From: Baffinella frigidus
Lineage: Eukaryota > Cryptophyceae > Cryptomonadales > Baffinellaceae
NCBI GenBank assembly: GCA_026770585.1
Contig: MU646420.1
Span: forward strand, 654,340-668,367
Length of the DNA stretch: 14,028 nt
Direction of reading: 5' to 3'
The position numbers and the translations under genes were made by a program. The notes under the pieces were generated by a model. That model had not been told where the DNA came from and made no database searches. It was given only the letters and a program-made list of their open reading frames with translations. Shown one piece after another: positions 1 to 6,763 of the stretch. Positions within the stretch are counted from its first letter, which is position 1, and every line of letters begins with the position of its first letter.

Positions 1-157
1 CCCTGAACCCTAGACCCGGAACCCGAAACCTGAAACCCGAAACCCGAAACCCGAAACCCGAAACCCGAAACCCGAAACCCTGGACCCTGGACCCTAAACC
101 CTAGACCCTAAACCCTAAACCCTAAACCCTAAACCCTAAACCCTATACCCTAAACCA
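1..157 (+). repeat. Telomere-like repeat, CCCTAAA and CCCGAAA variants
   Basis: A run of CCCGAAA units (about 19-79) is followed by CCCTAAA units (about 89-157). The orientation is C-rich on the + strand, opposite to the right half of the window. Confidence 0.85.
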
Positions 158-329
158 GGTGGGGGGGGCGGATGCGTTGACGGCCCCGCCCTCAGGTTGG
201 CTCCATCTCTGCCACACACCGGACTTCCAAGGGATTTTGAACAACCCCTAAGCGATAAGACCTAGGACCCTACGGTAGGCAACCCGTAGGGACATAGGGG
301 GGGTCTCGACTGAACCGGGTTGCGAAGAG
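158..329. other. Non-repeat spacer with no gene seen
   Basis: It starts with a G run. A CCCTCAG|GTTGG stretch at about 190-200 resembles the end of the repeated islands at 1958 and 2213. A remnant of a small element lies inside. No supported reading frame. Confidence 0.5.
262..305 (+). mobile_element. Remnant core of the 122-bp element
   Basis: CCTAGGACCCTACGGTAGGC and the following CCGTAGGGACATAGGGG resemble the core of the elements at 2363 and beyond. The terminal repeats are gone. Confidence 0.5.
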
Positions 330-357
330 GCAACACCTCGATCTTCTGGATCGAGCT
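330..357 (+). pseudogene. Echo 1 of the exon at 1124
   Basis: After GCGAAGAG it repeats the start of the terminal exon (NTSIFWIEL in frame), then changes into the AAGCGTGGTT-type array. Confidence 0.6.
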
Positions 358-448
358 TGGTTGATCTTGGTGAAGCGTGGGTAAGCGTGGTTCAGCGTGG
401 TCGAGCGTGCTCCAGCGCTGGTTTGGCCTCGCGGTTTTGGTGGGACCG

Positions 449-550
449 GGCGCTTTTTCGCTCGGAAGTTGACGGGTTTGTACCGGGGGCGTGGGGTGTC
501 AACTTGAGGATAGTCGGTCAAGCCGCTCAGTCACCGCGCCGGTGCAAACA
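449..550 (+). repeat. Block A copy 1, with hairpin AAGTTGAC/GTCAACTT
   Basis: Matches 870-967 with modest divergence. Both copies keep an 8-bp inverted repeat (AAGTTGAC...GTCAACTT) about 25 bp apart while the loop has diverged. Confidence 0.75.
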
Positions 551-552
551 CC

Positions 553-711
553 TATCCAGTTCAGTCAACCGGGCTCTTTGTCCGCAGGGGAGTGTACCGC
601 CGGTTCAAAACCCTGCCTGGTTCAGTCAACCGCCCTCTTTGTTCGCAATCTGGTTCAGTCAACCGCCCTCTTTGTTCGCAGCCCGTTCCAGTCAACCGCC
701 CTCTTTCCCCG
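553..711 (+). repeat. About 32-bp tandem repeat ending in acceptor-like CGCAG
   Basis: Four units of GTTCAGTCAACCGCCCTCTT type, spaced about 30-60 bp, most ending TTCGCA(G). A fifth unit precedes echo 4 (about 972-1004). Each resembles a pyrimidine tract plus 3' splice site. Confidence 0.75.
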
Positions 712-714
712 CAG

Positions 715-742
715 GCAACACGTCGATCTTCGGGATCGAGCT
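715..742 (+). pseudogene. Echo 2 of the exon at 1124
   Basis: After CTTTCCCCGCAG it reads NTSIFGIEL in frame, then a stop and the AAGCTTGGTT array. Confidence 0.65.
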
Positions 743-832
743 TTGTTAAGCTTGTTTAAGGCTTGGTTAAGCTCGGTCAAGCTTGGTTAAGACTTGGTTA
801 CGCTTAGTCAAGCTCGGTTAACCTGACTCTCC
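742..832 (+). repeat. AAGCTTGGTT-type array
   Basis: Degenerate 10-mers AAGCTTGGTT, with AAGACTTGGTT and AAGCTCGGTC variants, follow exon echo 2. Related runs lie at 358-420. Confidence 0.8.
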
Positions 833-838
833 CCGCAG

Positions 839-867
839 GAAACACCTTGATCGTCGGCATCGAACTC
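839..867 (+). pseudogene. Echo 3 of the exon at 1124
   Basis: After CTCTCCCCGCAG the diverged form NTLIVGIELP follows, then a copy of the block found at 449-550. It is the most diverged copy and the only echo that keeps CTCCC after the shared part. Confidence 0.6.
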
Positions 868-869
868 CC

Positions 870-967
870 CATTTTCGCTCGCAAGTTGACGGGTTTGTAC
901 CGCGAACCCAGAATGTCAACTTGAGGATAGTCGGTGAAGCAGACTAGTCACCGCGCCGGAGCAAACC
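870..967 (+). repeat. Block A copy 2
   Basis: Second copy of the block at 449-550, including the conserved hairpin arms, GAGGATAGTCGGT and CACCGCGCCGG. Confidence 0.75.
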
Positions 968-1004
968 CCCATCCAGTTGAGCCAACCGCCCTCTTTGATC
1001 GCAG

Positions 1005-1032
1005 GCAACACCTCGATCTTCGGGATCGAGCT
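1005..1032 (+). pseudogene. Echo 4 of the exon at 1124
   Basis: Identical to the real exon over its first 28 nt, including the CTTTGATCGCAG-type acceptor before it, then enters the TTAAG array. Confidence 0.65.
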
Positions 1033-1112
1033 TGGTTAAGCGTGGTTTAAAGGCTTGGTTACGCTTGGTTAAGCTTGGTTAAGGCTTGGTTAAGCTTGGT
1101 TAACCAAATAAG
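1033..1112 (+). repeat. AAGCTTGGTT-type array, second block
   Basis: About seven units between echo 4 and the acceptor of the terminal exon, filling the position of an intron. Confidence 0.8.
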
Positions 1113-1123
1113 TTCACCCGCAG

Positions 1124-1275
1124 GCAACACCTCGATCTTCGGGATCGAGCTCCCGGTCAACCTCTTCGCACTCCCATGGGCCCCCAAGAGCGCTCCTCCC
1201 GAGGACCCGCGTGATGTGGACCCGCGTGCCTACGCTCAGCAGTCAACAACCGTGGTACTCCCTAACAAATCCTGA
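1124..1275 (+). CDS. Terminal exon of an unrecognised + strand gene (partial)
   Basis: After the acceptor TTCACCCGCAG, 152 nt stay open to TGA at 1273-1275: NTSIFGIELPVNLFALPWAP, then a Pro/Asp-rich tail ending VVLPNKS. GC-rich third positions and a hydrophobic strand followed by a polar tail look like real coding sequence, but I do not recognise a family. The upstream exons were not found. The same exon start is present four more times upstream, each truncated. The telomeric repeat CCCTGAA begins at the stop codon. Confidence 0.5.
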
Positions 1276-1507
1276 ACCCTGACCCCTGAACCCTGAATCC
1301 TGACACCTGAATCCTGAACCCTGACCTCCCTGGCCCCTGAATCCTGGACCCTGAACCCTGAACCATCAACCCCGAACCCTGAAAACTCCTGAACCTTGAA
1401 CCCTGAACCCTGACAAACCCTGAACCCTGAACCATCAACCGTGAAAACCCCTAAACCCCAAACCATCAACCCTAAACCCCAAACCCTAAACCCTAGACCC
1501 GAACCCC
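1269..1507 (+). repeat. Telomere-like repeat, CCCTGAA/CCATCAA/CCCTAAA
   Basis: Degenerate, mainly CCCTGAA, changing to CCCTAAA near 1450-1497. Confidence 0.85.
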
Positions 1508-1557
1508 AGGAATATGTGACAGGCGCCTCCCACGTGCACGAGGGGACGTGGGCGGAC
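1508..1557 (+). repeat. Repeated exon-like island, copy 1
   Basis: Begins after ACCCCAG: open as EYVTGASHVHEGTWADLEP followed by a stop made by CCCTGA of the repeat. The product is not recognised. Confidence 0.5.
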
Positions 1558-1580
1558 CTTGAACCCTGACCCCTGACCCT

Positions 1581-1672
1581 GAACACCACACCCTGACAAA
1601 CCCTGACCCTTAACCTAACCCCAGGAACATACGGGAGGTGCGAACACCACACCCTGACAAACCCTAACCCTT
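1581..1672 (+). repeat. 60-bp tandem duplication with partial island
   Basis: GAACACCACACCCTGACAAA occurs at 1581 and 1641. Between them, after ACCCCAG, lies a short diverged version of the island start (GAACATACGGGAGGTGC). Confidence 0.7.
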
Positions 1673-1681
1673 GCCCTGGAC

Positions 1682-1730
1682 AGGAATATGTCACAGGCGC
1701 CTCGCACGTGCACGAGGGGACCTGGGCGGA
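1682..1730 (+). repeat. Repeated exon-like island, copy 2
   Basis: Nearly identical to copy 1 (GGAATATGTCACAGGCGCCT), after GGACAG. Confidence 0.6.
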
Positions 1731-1756
1731 CCCTGCACCCTGAACCCTGACAAACC

Positions 1757-1816
<60 letters not shown>

Positions 1817-1880
1817 ACCCTGAATTCTGAAGCCTGACAAACCCTAACCCTAACCCTAACCCTAACCCTAACCCCCAACC
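1731..1880 (+). repeat. Telomere-like repeat, CCCTCAA then CCCTAAC
   Basis: About nine CCCTCAA units (1756-1820), then six-base CCCTAA units (about 1842-1872), each locally homogeneous. Confidence 0.85.
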
Positions 1881-1882
1881 CC

Positions 1883-1958
1883 AGGAACATGTGACAGGCG
1901 GCTCGAACGTGCACGAGGGGGGCTGGGCGCGCACGCGCCTGCCGGCCTCGCCCCCAGG
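1883..1958 (+). repeat. Repeated exon-like island, longest copy
   Basis: After ACCCCAG it reads EHVTGGSNVHEGGWARTRLP and ends CCCCCAG before GTCACAACC, so it has both an acceptor-like start and a donor-like end. Function unknown. Confidence 0.5.
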
Positions 1959-2166
1959 TCACAACCCCATCTCCGCAGAGGTTGCCTCGGGAGAGGCGAC
2001 ACGAGACAAGAACATGTCGGAAGGGCGCCCACCCAGAGTCGTATATCACCAAGTATGCAACGTATACTAAGATAATTGCTTCTGGCGCAACCAAATTTGC
2101 TACGCAAACGCTTTACTGTTACTAGTTTGACCCACTCGAGTAGGACATTTCGGTGCCCAAACACAA
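1959..2166. other. Non-repeat stretch, no gene seen
   Basis: Contains an AT-richer part (2040-2130) unlike its surroundings. Short overlapping open frames exist on the minus strand but show no coding character. Confidence 0.4.
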
Positions 2167-2215
2167 TGCACGCGGGGGCGTGGGCGCACACGCGCCTGCC
2201 GGCCTCGCCTCCAGG
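2167..2215 (+). repeat. Repeated exon-like island, 3' part
   Basis: Repeats the second half of the 1883-1958 island (GCGCCTGCCGGCCTCGCC), again ending CCAG|GTTGCGACC. Confidence 0.65.
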
Positions 2216-2362
2216 TTGCGACCCCTAACCCCTAACCCCTAACCCCTGAACCCTACACCCTCACCCCTAAACTCTAAAGTCTAAACCCTCAACCCTAAAC
2301 CATAAGGCATCGCCCCTAGGTCACAACCCCTACACCTTGCCCCTAAACTCCTTGCCGGCGCC
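2216..2362 (+). repeat. Degenerate CCCTAAC/CCCTAAA repeat
   Basis: Four CCCCTAA units, then decayed forms. CTAAACTCCTTGCCGGCGCC at about 2343 recurs at about 2499, so the element at 2363 is flanked by a 25-bp direct repeat. Confidence 0.7.
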
Positions 2363-2487
2363 TACAGGGGTACCTGGCTCACAAGAACCCCCCCCACCCC
2401 CCTAGGACCCTACAGTAGGCCTATGCCTAGGGCCCTATGGTGGTCCTATGGGGGGGAGGGCTTTCTTATGAGCGAGGTGCCCCTGCA
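2363..2487 (+). mobile_element. 122-bp TA-target element (family 1), copy 1
   Basis: Ends TACAGGGGTACC and GGTGCCCCTGCA with a diverged left arm (CTGGCTCACAAGAA). Core CCTAGGACCCTACAGTAGGC in the common orientation. Noncoding. Confidence 0.85.
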
Positions 2488-2688
2488 CACCCTAAACCCT
2501 AAACTCCTTGCCGGCGCCTAACAGGCCCTATCGACTGGGTGTGCCTTTTTTGGCGGGTAACCCCTGACTGACAGAGCCTGCGCACTTCGCCCCCCAAAGT
2601 CTGCTCCAGAACCGTGTGAGACGTGCCCAGAACCTGCGCCGGAACCGTGTGAGACGCGCTCACGCGGCCGGAGTCCCCCCCTGAACCC
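2488..2688. other. Spacer, no gene seen
   Basis: Contains two direct copies of GAACCGTGTGAGACG and one arm of an inverted repeat shared with 2909-2931. Confidence 0.5.
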
Positions 2689-2931
2689 TATCCCCTAAGT
2701 GGCGAGTAGGCCCATACGCCCTACGGTAGGGCCCTAGGACCTGCCTAGGACCTCTTCGCGGTCAAATTTGACCGCCTCGCCACTTAAGGGATACCCTAAA
2801 CCATAAACCATAAACCACAAACCCCTGGCAGGGCCCGCACACTTCATCGGGGAAGGTCAGCCGGCAGGCTACGCCGCCAGGTGGCCTGAGGAGAGGGTTG
2901 TGTGAGCGGGGCACGTCTCACACGGTTCTGG
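2606..2931. repeat. Inverted repeat pair flanking a family 2 element
   Basis: 23-bp arms at 2606-2628 and 2909-2931 are exact reverse complements (GAACCGTGTGAGACGTGCCC in the left arm). The element at 2689-2793 lies between them. Confidence 0.85.
2689..2793 (+). mobile_element. 104-bp TA-target element (family 2), copy a
   Basis: TATCCC(C)TAAGTGGCGAG at the left and CTCGCCACTTAAGGGATA at the right, flanked by TA. The core CCCTAGGACCTGCCTAGGAC resembles family 1. Confidence 0.85.
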
Positions 2932-3063
2932 CGCGAAACGTTGTGTGAGGATCAGGGTCAGAGGACGCACCCTAGGACGCGCCCTGGGCTGGGCCCGCCT
3001 CGGGCGGGGCCTCGGGCGGGGAAAGTCATTTGTGTAGACTTTGGGGACGGGCTGCCGGCAGGC
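2794..3063. other. GC-rich spacer, no gene seen
   Basis: Contains a segment (CCTCGGGCGGGGAAAGTCAT) that recurs at 3195 and 3310. A 2902-3147 open frame runs into the next element and has no coding character. Confidence 0.45.
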
Positions 3064-3184
3064 TGCAGGGGTATCTCGCTCATAAGAAAGCGCCTCCTCC
3101 TAGGACCCTACAGTAGGCCTGTGTCTAGGGCCCTATGGTGGTCCTAGGGGGGGGGCAGTTTCTTATGAGCGAGGAACCCCTGTA
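3064..3184 (+). mobile_element. Family 1 element, copy 2
   Basis: Left end mutated to TGCAGGGGTATC; right end GAGGAACCCCTGTA. Core in the common orientation. Confidence 0.85.
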
Positions 3185-3229
3185 GAACGGGCCCGCCTCG
3201 GGCACCTCGGGCAGAGAGAAAGTCATTTA

Positions 3230-3308
3230 TATCCCTCAAGTGGCGAGTAGGCGCATACACCCTACCGTAGGACCCTAGGACCTGCCTAGGACCTCTTGGC
3301 AGTCAATG
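3230..3308 (+). mobile_element. Family 2 element, copy b (3' end lost)
   Basis: Left end TATCCCTCAAGTGGCGAG and core present; the right terminal repeat is missing. It sits between two copies of the AGAGAAAGTCATTTA segment. Confidence 0.75.
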
Positions 3309-3393
3309 TGGCACCTCGGGCGGAGAGAAAGTCATTTAGGTAGACATTAGACGAGTGGGCTGTTTCGGGGGGGCGTCCTCGCAGGGCGTGTGG

Positions 3394-3494
3394 GTGAGGA
3401 CCGGGTCCTGGATGGGCCCGCCTCAGGGGAAAAGGGCTCCAACGTTGGGCCGTTAGATCGACTGAGGCGGGCCCATCCAGGACCCGGTCCTCAC
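3394..3494. repeat. Perfect 33-bp inverted repeat with 35-bp spacer
   Basis: Arms 3394-3426 and 3462-3494 are exact reverse complements (start GTGAGGACCGGGTCCTGG). The arm sequence resembles diverged segments at 2943-3000 and 3893-3925. Confidence 0.9.
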
Positions 3495-3603
3495 AGTGTG
3501 GGTGCGCGGAACACACGGCGCTCAGCACCGTGGGATTAAGCGGCCCGCTCTGGTACGGCAGCCCGTCCCCAATGAGACACGCTCCGTCCTAAGGTCAAGG
3601 TTG

Positions 3604-3644
3604 TGAGCCTCGGTCAGTCAGGTAGCGAGCCTCGGTCTAGCGGG
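3604..3644. repeat. 22-bp minisatellite, locus 1 (diverged)
   Basis: Two units of GAGCCTCGGT-type with mutated tails (CAGTCAGGTAGC). Related to 5820 and 9952. Confidence 0.7.
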
Positions 3645-3726
3645 GTCATAAAGGTGCAGGAGAGACTTGGATCGCACTCGATGTGCATTACAGATTTTTT
3701 ATCCCAGCAACATCCTTGCTCCGCCC

Positions 3727-3850
3727 TACAGGGGTACCTTGCTCATATAAGAAACTGCCTCCTCCTAGGACCCTACAGAAGCCCTATGCCTGGGGCCCTA
3801 TGATGGTCCTAGGGGGGGGGGCGGTTTCTTATGAGCGAGGTACCCCTGTG
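3727..3850 (+). mobile_element. Family 1 element, copy 3
   Basis: TACAGGGGTACCTTGCTC at the left and GAGCGAGGTACCCCTGTG at the right, with a longer G run in the core. Confidence 0.88.
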
Positions 3851-3947
3851 GAGTCGACTACTTTACAAGTACGCGTGCGCTGGGCCCCGTCTCGTGTGAG
3901 GACTCAGTCCAGGACGAGCCCGCCGCGGGACGTTGGAGCCACTGCTC
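3851..3947. other. Spacer, no gene seen
   Basis: Contains a diverged copy of the GTGAGGAC...GGGCCCGCC segment found in the 3394 inverted repeat. Confidence 0.4.
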
Positions 3948-4051
3948 TATCCCTGAAGTGGCGAGGGGGTCTTAAAGGACCCCCTACAGGTCCTAGGCAG
4001 CCCCTAGGGCCCGACGGCAGGGCATATGAGCCTGCTCACCACTTTAGGGAT
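3948..4051 (-). mobile_element. Family 2 element, copy c (inverted)
   Basis: TATCCCTGAAGTGGCGAG and CACCACTTTAGGGATG ends; the core is reversed relative to copies a, b and d. Confidence 0.8.
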
Positions 4052-4163
4052 GGAAATTTCCCATCAGGCTCGTGGTGTCCGTTGGGAATACAACATCGGG
4101 ATCCAGACCTCAGGGCCCCCGCGGGCGTTTGGAGTTCGCCACCCATGTAGTCCACAGCTTTAC

Positions 4164-4268
4164 TATCCCTTAAGTGGCGAGTAAGATCATAAGCCCTACC
4201 GTAGGGCCCTAGGACCTGCCTAGGACCTGTAGGGGGTCCTTGAAGACCCCATGGCCACTGAAGGGATG
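4164..4268 (+). mobile_element. Family 2 element, copy d
   Basis: TATCCCTTAAGTGGCGAG at the left and GGCCACTGAAGGGATG at the right; core in the common orientation. Confidence 0.85.
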
Positions 4269-4317
4269 CTAGCATGATCCAATTGTGCGGCAATTTTCGT
4301 CAAAAGAAGGGCATCAA

Positions 4318-4536
4318 TCAATGCATTCTCTCAGATGAAGGCTGCAGGCAAGAGGTGCATCCGCAGAAACATGCATTTACTGCCAAGGACACTACTGATA
4401 TAAATACCCCATAGCCGCCCCGCCCCGCCCCCCCATCCCCCCGCGCCTCACACCTCTCACCCCTACGCCGTCTCCTCGCCGTATTTGTAGGTGCACACCA
4501 CAAATACTTGCACTTGCCGGCCGTGTTCGACATCTG
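4318..4536 (-). CDS. Possible terminal exon, unrecognised
   Basis: After a telomeric block and CTTGGCAG on the minus strand, a frame opens with QMSNTAGKCKYLW, becomes Arg/Gly-rich over a C-rich tract, then Cys-rich (CFCGCTSC) and stops at 4318. The first 13 residues look coding. The Arg/Gly part probably reflects base composition, so the real exon may end near GTGGTGTGC or GTGCACC. Confidence 0.3.
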   Translation of the reverse strand, partial: QMSNTAGKCKYLWCAPTNTARRRRRGERCEARGDGGAGRGGYGVFISVVSLAVNACFCGCTSCLQPSSERMH

Positions 4537-4550
4537 CTGCCAAGGGTGTG

Positions 4551-4890
4551 GGGTTTAGGGTTTAGGTTTCAGGTTTGAGGGTATAGGGTTTAAGGTTGAG
4601 GGTTTAGGGTTTATGGTTTAGGGTTTGGGGTTTAGGGTTTAGGTTTTAGGGTTTAGGGTTTAGGGTTTAGGGGTCAGGGTAAAAAGGTTTAGAGTTCAGG
4701 TTGAGGGTTTGGGGTTTACGATTCGGGTTTAGGTTTACAGTGATTCAGGTTCAGGTTTAGAGGGTCGAGGGCTCCGGGTTTAGGTTAAGCGTTCTTTGTA
4801 CGTTTAGGTTTCCGGGGTTAAGGGTTTCGGGGTTAGGGCTAGGGTTGTGTGTACGTTGAGGTTTAGAGTTTTACGTTGATTTTTACGTAG
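4551..4890 (-). repeat. Degenerate TTTAGGG repeat
   Basis: TTTAGGG units with many substitutions. This is the first block with the G-rich strand on +, so the orientation has switched relative to 1-2360. Confidence 0.85.
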
Positions 4891-4912
4891 GGTTTAGCAA
4901 GAGAGAACCCAC

Positions 4913-4956
4913 TTTGTTCCCGTCACCGCCAGTGGCGTCAGACTTGCCATTTCCTT
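4913..4956 (-). pseudogene. Exon-like copy 2 of a GKGKSD-type segment
   Basis: After CCCTAG it reads GNGKSDATGGDGNK before GTGGGTTC. Homologous to 5009-5046, but joining both copies in series would not keep frame, so one is probably an echo or an alternative exon. Confidence 0.4.
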
Positions 4957-5008
4957 CTAGGGTTTAGGTTCAGGTTTAGGGTGAAGGGTCAAGCAGGGGA
5001 GAACACAC

Positions 5009-5073
5009 CTTCTTCCCCGCACCGCCCTTGTCGTCAGACTTGCCCTTGCCGGCGGCAAGGTCCCGAGCGGAAA
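5009..5073 (-). CDS. Exon-like GKGKSDDKGG segment, unrecognised gene
   Basis: On the minus strand DLAAGKGKSDDKGGAGKK ends exactly at GTGTGTTC. It is preceded by the long pyrimidine tract (5074-5300 on +), which could serve as an exceptionally long 3' splice pyrimidine tract. The acceptor itself is unclear. Confidence 0.4.
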
Positions 5074-5300
5074 GGTGAAAGAGAGAGAGAGCGAGAGTGA
5101 CTGAGAGAGAGAACGTGAAAATGTGTGTGTGTGAGAAAGAGCCAGCGTGGGAGAGAGAGAGAGAGCGAAAAAGCGAAAAAGCGAGAGGAGAGAGAGAGAG
5201 AGAGGGTGAGTGTTTGTGTGTGAGAGTGAGAGAGGCAGCGTGTGCATGTGTCTGAGCGAGATAGCGAGAGAGAGAAAACGAGAGTGAGCAAGAAAGGACA
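5074..5300. repeat. Purine tract of GA/GT microsatellites
   Basis: About 230 bp almost free of C on the + strand, made of GAGAGA, GTGTGT and GCGAAAAA units. The Ser/Leu-rich minus-strand frames here are artefacts of the CTCTCT repeat. It could form triplex DNA. Confidence 0.85.
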
Positions 5301-5326
5301 CGAACCCCTCGTTGAGTTCTTCCGTG

Positions 5327-5590
5327 ATGTCGGGGCAAACGCGGGACTCAGATTACAGGGGTACTTCGCTCACAAGAAACCGCCCCCCCCATAGGACCCT
5401 ACTGTAGGACTGTGCCCAGGGCCCTATGGGGGTCCTGGGGGAGGGGTGGTTCCTTATGAGCGGAGTACCCCTGTACAAGGCAAAGATCAAACACCACGAG
5501 GCTTGGATCATGGCGGCAGGCTTGAAATTCACCCCCCTGGACTTCTCGTCACTCGGCCAAGCAGACTTCGACGCCCTCCACCTGCTCTAC
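5327..5590 (+). pseudogene. Short coding fragment split by a family 1 element
   Basis: With the element and one TA removed, the frame runs from ATG at 5327 (or open from 5288) through GAT-TAC-AAG to 5587, 47 codons. Pieces are MSGQTRDSDY before and KAKIKHHEAWIMAAGLKFTP then LDFSSLGQADFDALHLL after. Codon choice and hydrophobic pattern look like real protein, but no family is recognised. The insertion is 120 bp (40 codons) and introduces a TAG at 5405-5407. A second element follows at 5588 inside the next codon. Confidence 0.5.
5354..5475 (+). mobile_element. Family 1 element, copy 4
   Basis: TACAGGGGTACTTCGCTC at the left and CGGAGTACCCCTGTA at the right, flanked by TA on both sides. Inserted in a coding fragment. 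Confidence 0.88.
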
Positions 5591-5711
5591 AGGGGTACCT
5601 CGCTCAAAAGACACCGCCCCCCCCCAGGACCCTACATTAGGCCTATGCCTAGGGCCCTATGGTGACCCTATGGGGGGGGGGGCAGTTTCTTGTGAGCGAG
5701 GTACCCCTGCA
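5588..5711 (+). mobile_element. Family 1 element, copy 5
   Basis: TACAGGGGTACCTCGCTC to GAGCGAGGTACCCCTGCA; the right flanking TA is mutated to CA. Confidence 0.88.
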
Positions 5712-5819
5712 AAGTACTTTCCCATGCATTTCCCACTCAGAAAAGTACTTTCCTGCATTTCTCACTCAAAAAAGGACTTTCCTGGACACCACCTCCTAGA
5801 CCGCCGCTCCCAGCAGTGT
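5712..5819. repeat. Short triplicated segment AAGTACTTTCC
   Basis: AAGTACTTTCCCATGCATTT, AAGTACTTTCCTGCATTTCT and AAGGACTTTCCTGG follow each other at about 30-bp steps (5711-5783). No gene seen. Confidence 0.7.
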
Positions 5820-5874
5820 GAGCCTCGGTTGGACAGGTGACGAGCCTCGGTCGGACAGGTGACGAGCCTCGGTG
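5820..5874. repeat. 22-bp minisatellite, locus 2
   Basis: Two and a half units of GAGCCTCGGTCGGACAGGTG type, starting at about 5820. Identical unit to that in lectin intron 8. Confidence 0.85.
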
Positions 5875-5989
5875 GTTGACAGTCCGAGGACCGGAAGGAT
5901 TCGGCTCCGGATGCCCCTCCGCCCACCCTGCTAGTGTGCGATTCCGTGGGTGCACTGCTTCGCTACAGCTAGATCCTCCTGCGGGAGCG

Positions 5990-6110
5990 TACAGGGGTAC
6001 CTCGCTCATAAGAAACCGCCCCTTCCTAGGACCCTACAGTAGGCCTATGCGTAGGGCCCTACGGTGGTCCTAGGGGGGCGGGCGTTTCTTATGAGCAAGG
6101 TACACCTGTA
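5990..6110 (+). mobile_element. Family 1 element, copy 6
   Basis: TACAGGGGTACCTCGCTC to GAGCAAGGTACACCTGTA. Common orientation. Confidence 0.9.
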
Positions 6111-6222
6111 CATGCTCTTGACAGCAGTGCTCCCGCGACATATCTTCCCGCCCTATCCTTGCCTCGTCAGATCTCGCCCCCGCCGACATCTCCTTCTCCC
6201 GCCTCCGGTCCCCCCTCACCAT
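6111..6222. other. Pyrimidine-rich spacer, no gene seen
   Basis: C/T-rich on +, with no long conserved frame and no repeats shared with the rest of the window. Confidence 0.4.
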
Positions 6223-6321
6223 TTAGGTCCGTTAGGTTCTTCGAGCTCCCAACGTAGGCGGACACCGGAACTTATTTTGTAGAAAAGCCATGCTTTCTCT
6301 CGAATCGCATCAGGCCCTCCG
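6223..6321 (-). repeat. 95-bp dispersed repeat, copy 1
   Basis: Matches 7961-8062 and, inverted, 7606-7699. The minus-strand frame (FYKISSGVRLRWELEEPNGP) is open in this copy and in the others. Confidence 0.8.
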
Positions 6322-6465
6322 GTGGCCGGGGCTGCCCGCGGCAGCGGGCGTGCCTCCACCTTCCTAGGGTCCCTCCGTTCATTTACCTCACCCAGGGTCG
6401 CCGTCCGCGACCTTACCTCCCTCTGCCCCGTCTACCTCTGTGTCCGTACCAACCCCTCCGAGACA
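6322..6465. other. C-rich spacer, no gene seen
   Basis: Pyrimidine-rich on + with Leu/Ser/Arg-rich chance frames. Confidence 0.4.
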
Positions 6466-6579
6466 GACAGGGGTACCTCGCGCATGAGAAAGCGCCCCCC
6501 CCCTAGCATAACAATAAGACCCTAGGCATAGGCCTACTGTAGGGTCATAGGAGGAGGCGGTTTCTCATGAGTGAGGTAC
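6466..6579 (-). mobile_element. Family 1 element, copy 7 (inverted, fused to copy 8)
   Basis: The core is in the reverse orientation (AGGCATAGGCCTACTGTAGG). The right end stops at GAGTGAGGTAC, where copy 8 starts, so the outer bases of the right terminus are lost or shared. Confidence 0.8.
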
Positions 6580-6704
6580 AGGGGTACCTCGCTCATGAGA
6601 AAGCGCTACCCCCTAGGACCCTACAGTAGGCCTATGCCTAGGGTCCTATGGTGGCCCTAGGGTGGGTGCAGTTTCTTATGAGCGAGGTAGCCCTGTACCC
6701 CTGT
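6578..6704 (+). mobile_element. Family 1 element, copy 8
   Basis: Starts TACAGGGGTACCTCGCTC inside the end of copy 7. The right end has a small duplication (CCCTGTACCCCTGTA). Confidence 0.85.
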
Positions 6705-6763
6705 AGTGTGCGTCCGCGCAGGGTGTGCAGGTTGGAGGCGCACGACAGCGTCCATCAAGACAC

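Noticed and set aside
357-790. Forward frames over the QSTALF repeats
   Set aside because: They are generated by the 32-bp tandem repeat that resembles intron 3' ends. The periodic peptide follows from the DNA repeat.
1236-2094. Minus-strand frames rich in Gly, Val, Arg and Phe
   Set aside because: They are read from the G-rich complement of CCCTGAA and CCCTAAC repeats.
4957-5338. Ser/Leu-rich minus-strand open frames of up to 120 codons
   Set aside because: Most of their length is CTCTCT/GTGT microsatellite read as protein. Only the short GKGKSDDKGG end looks coding.
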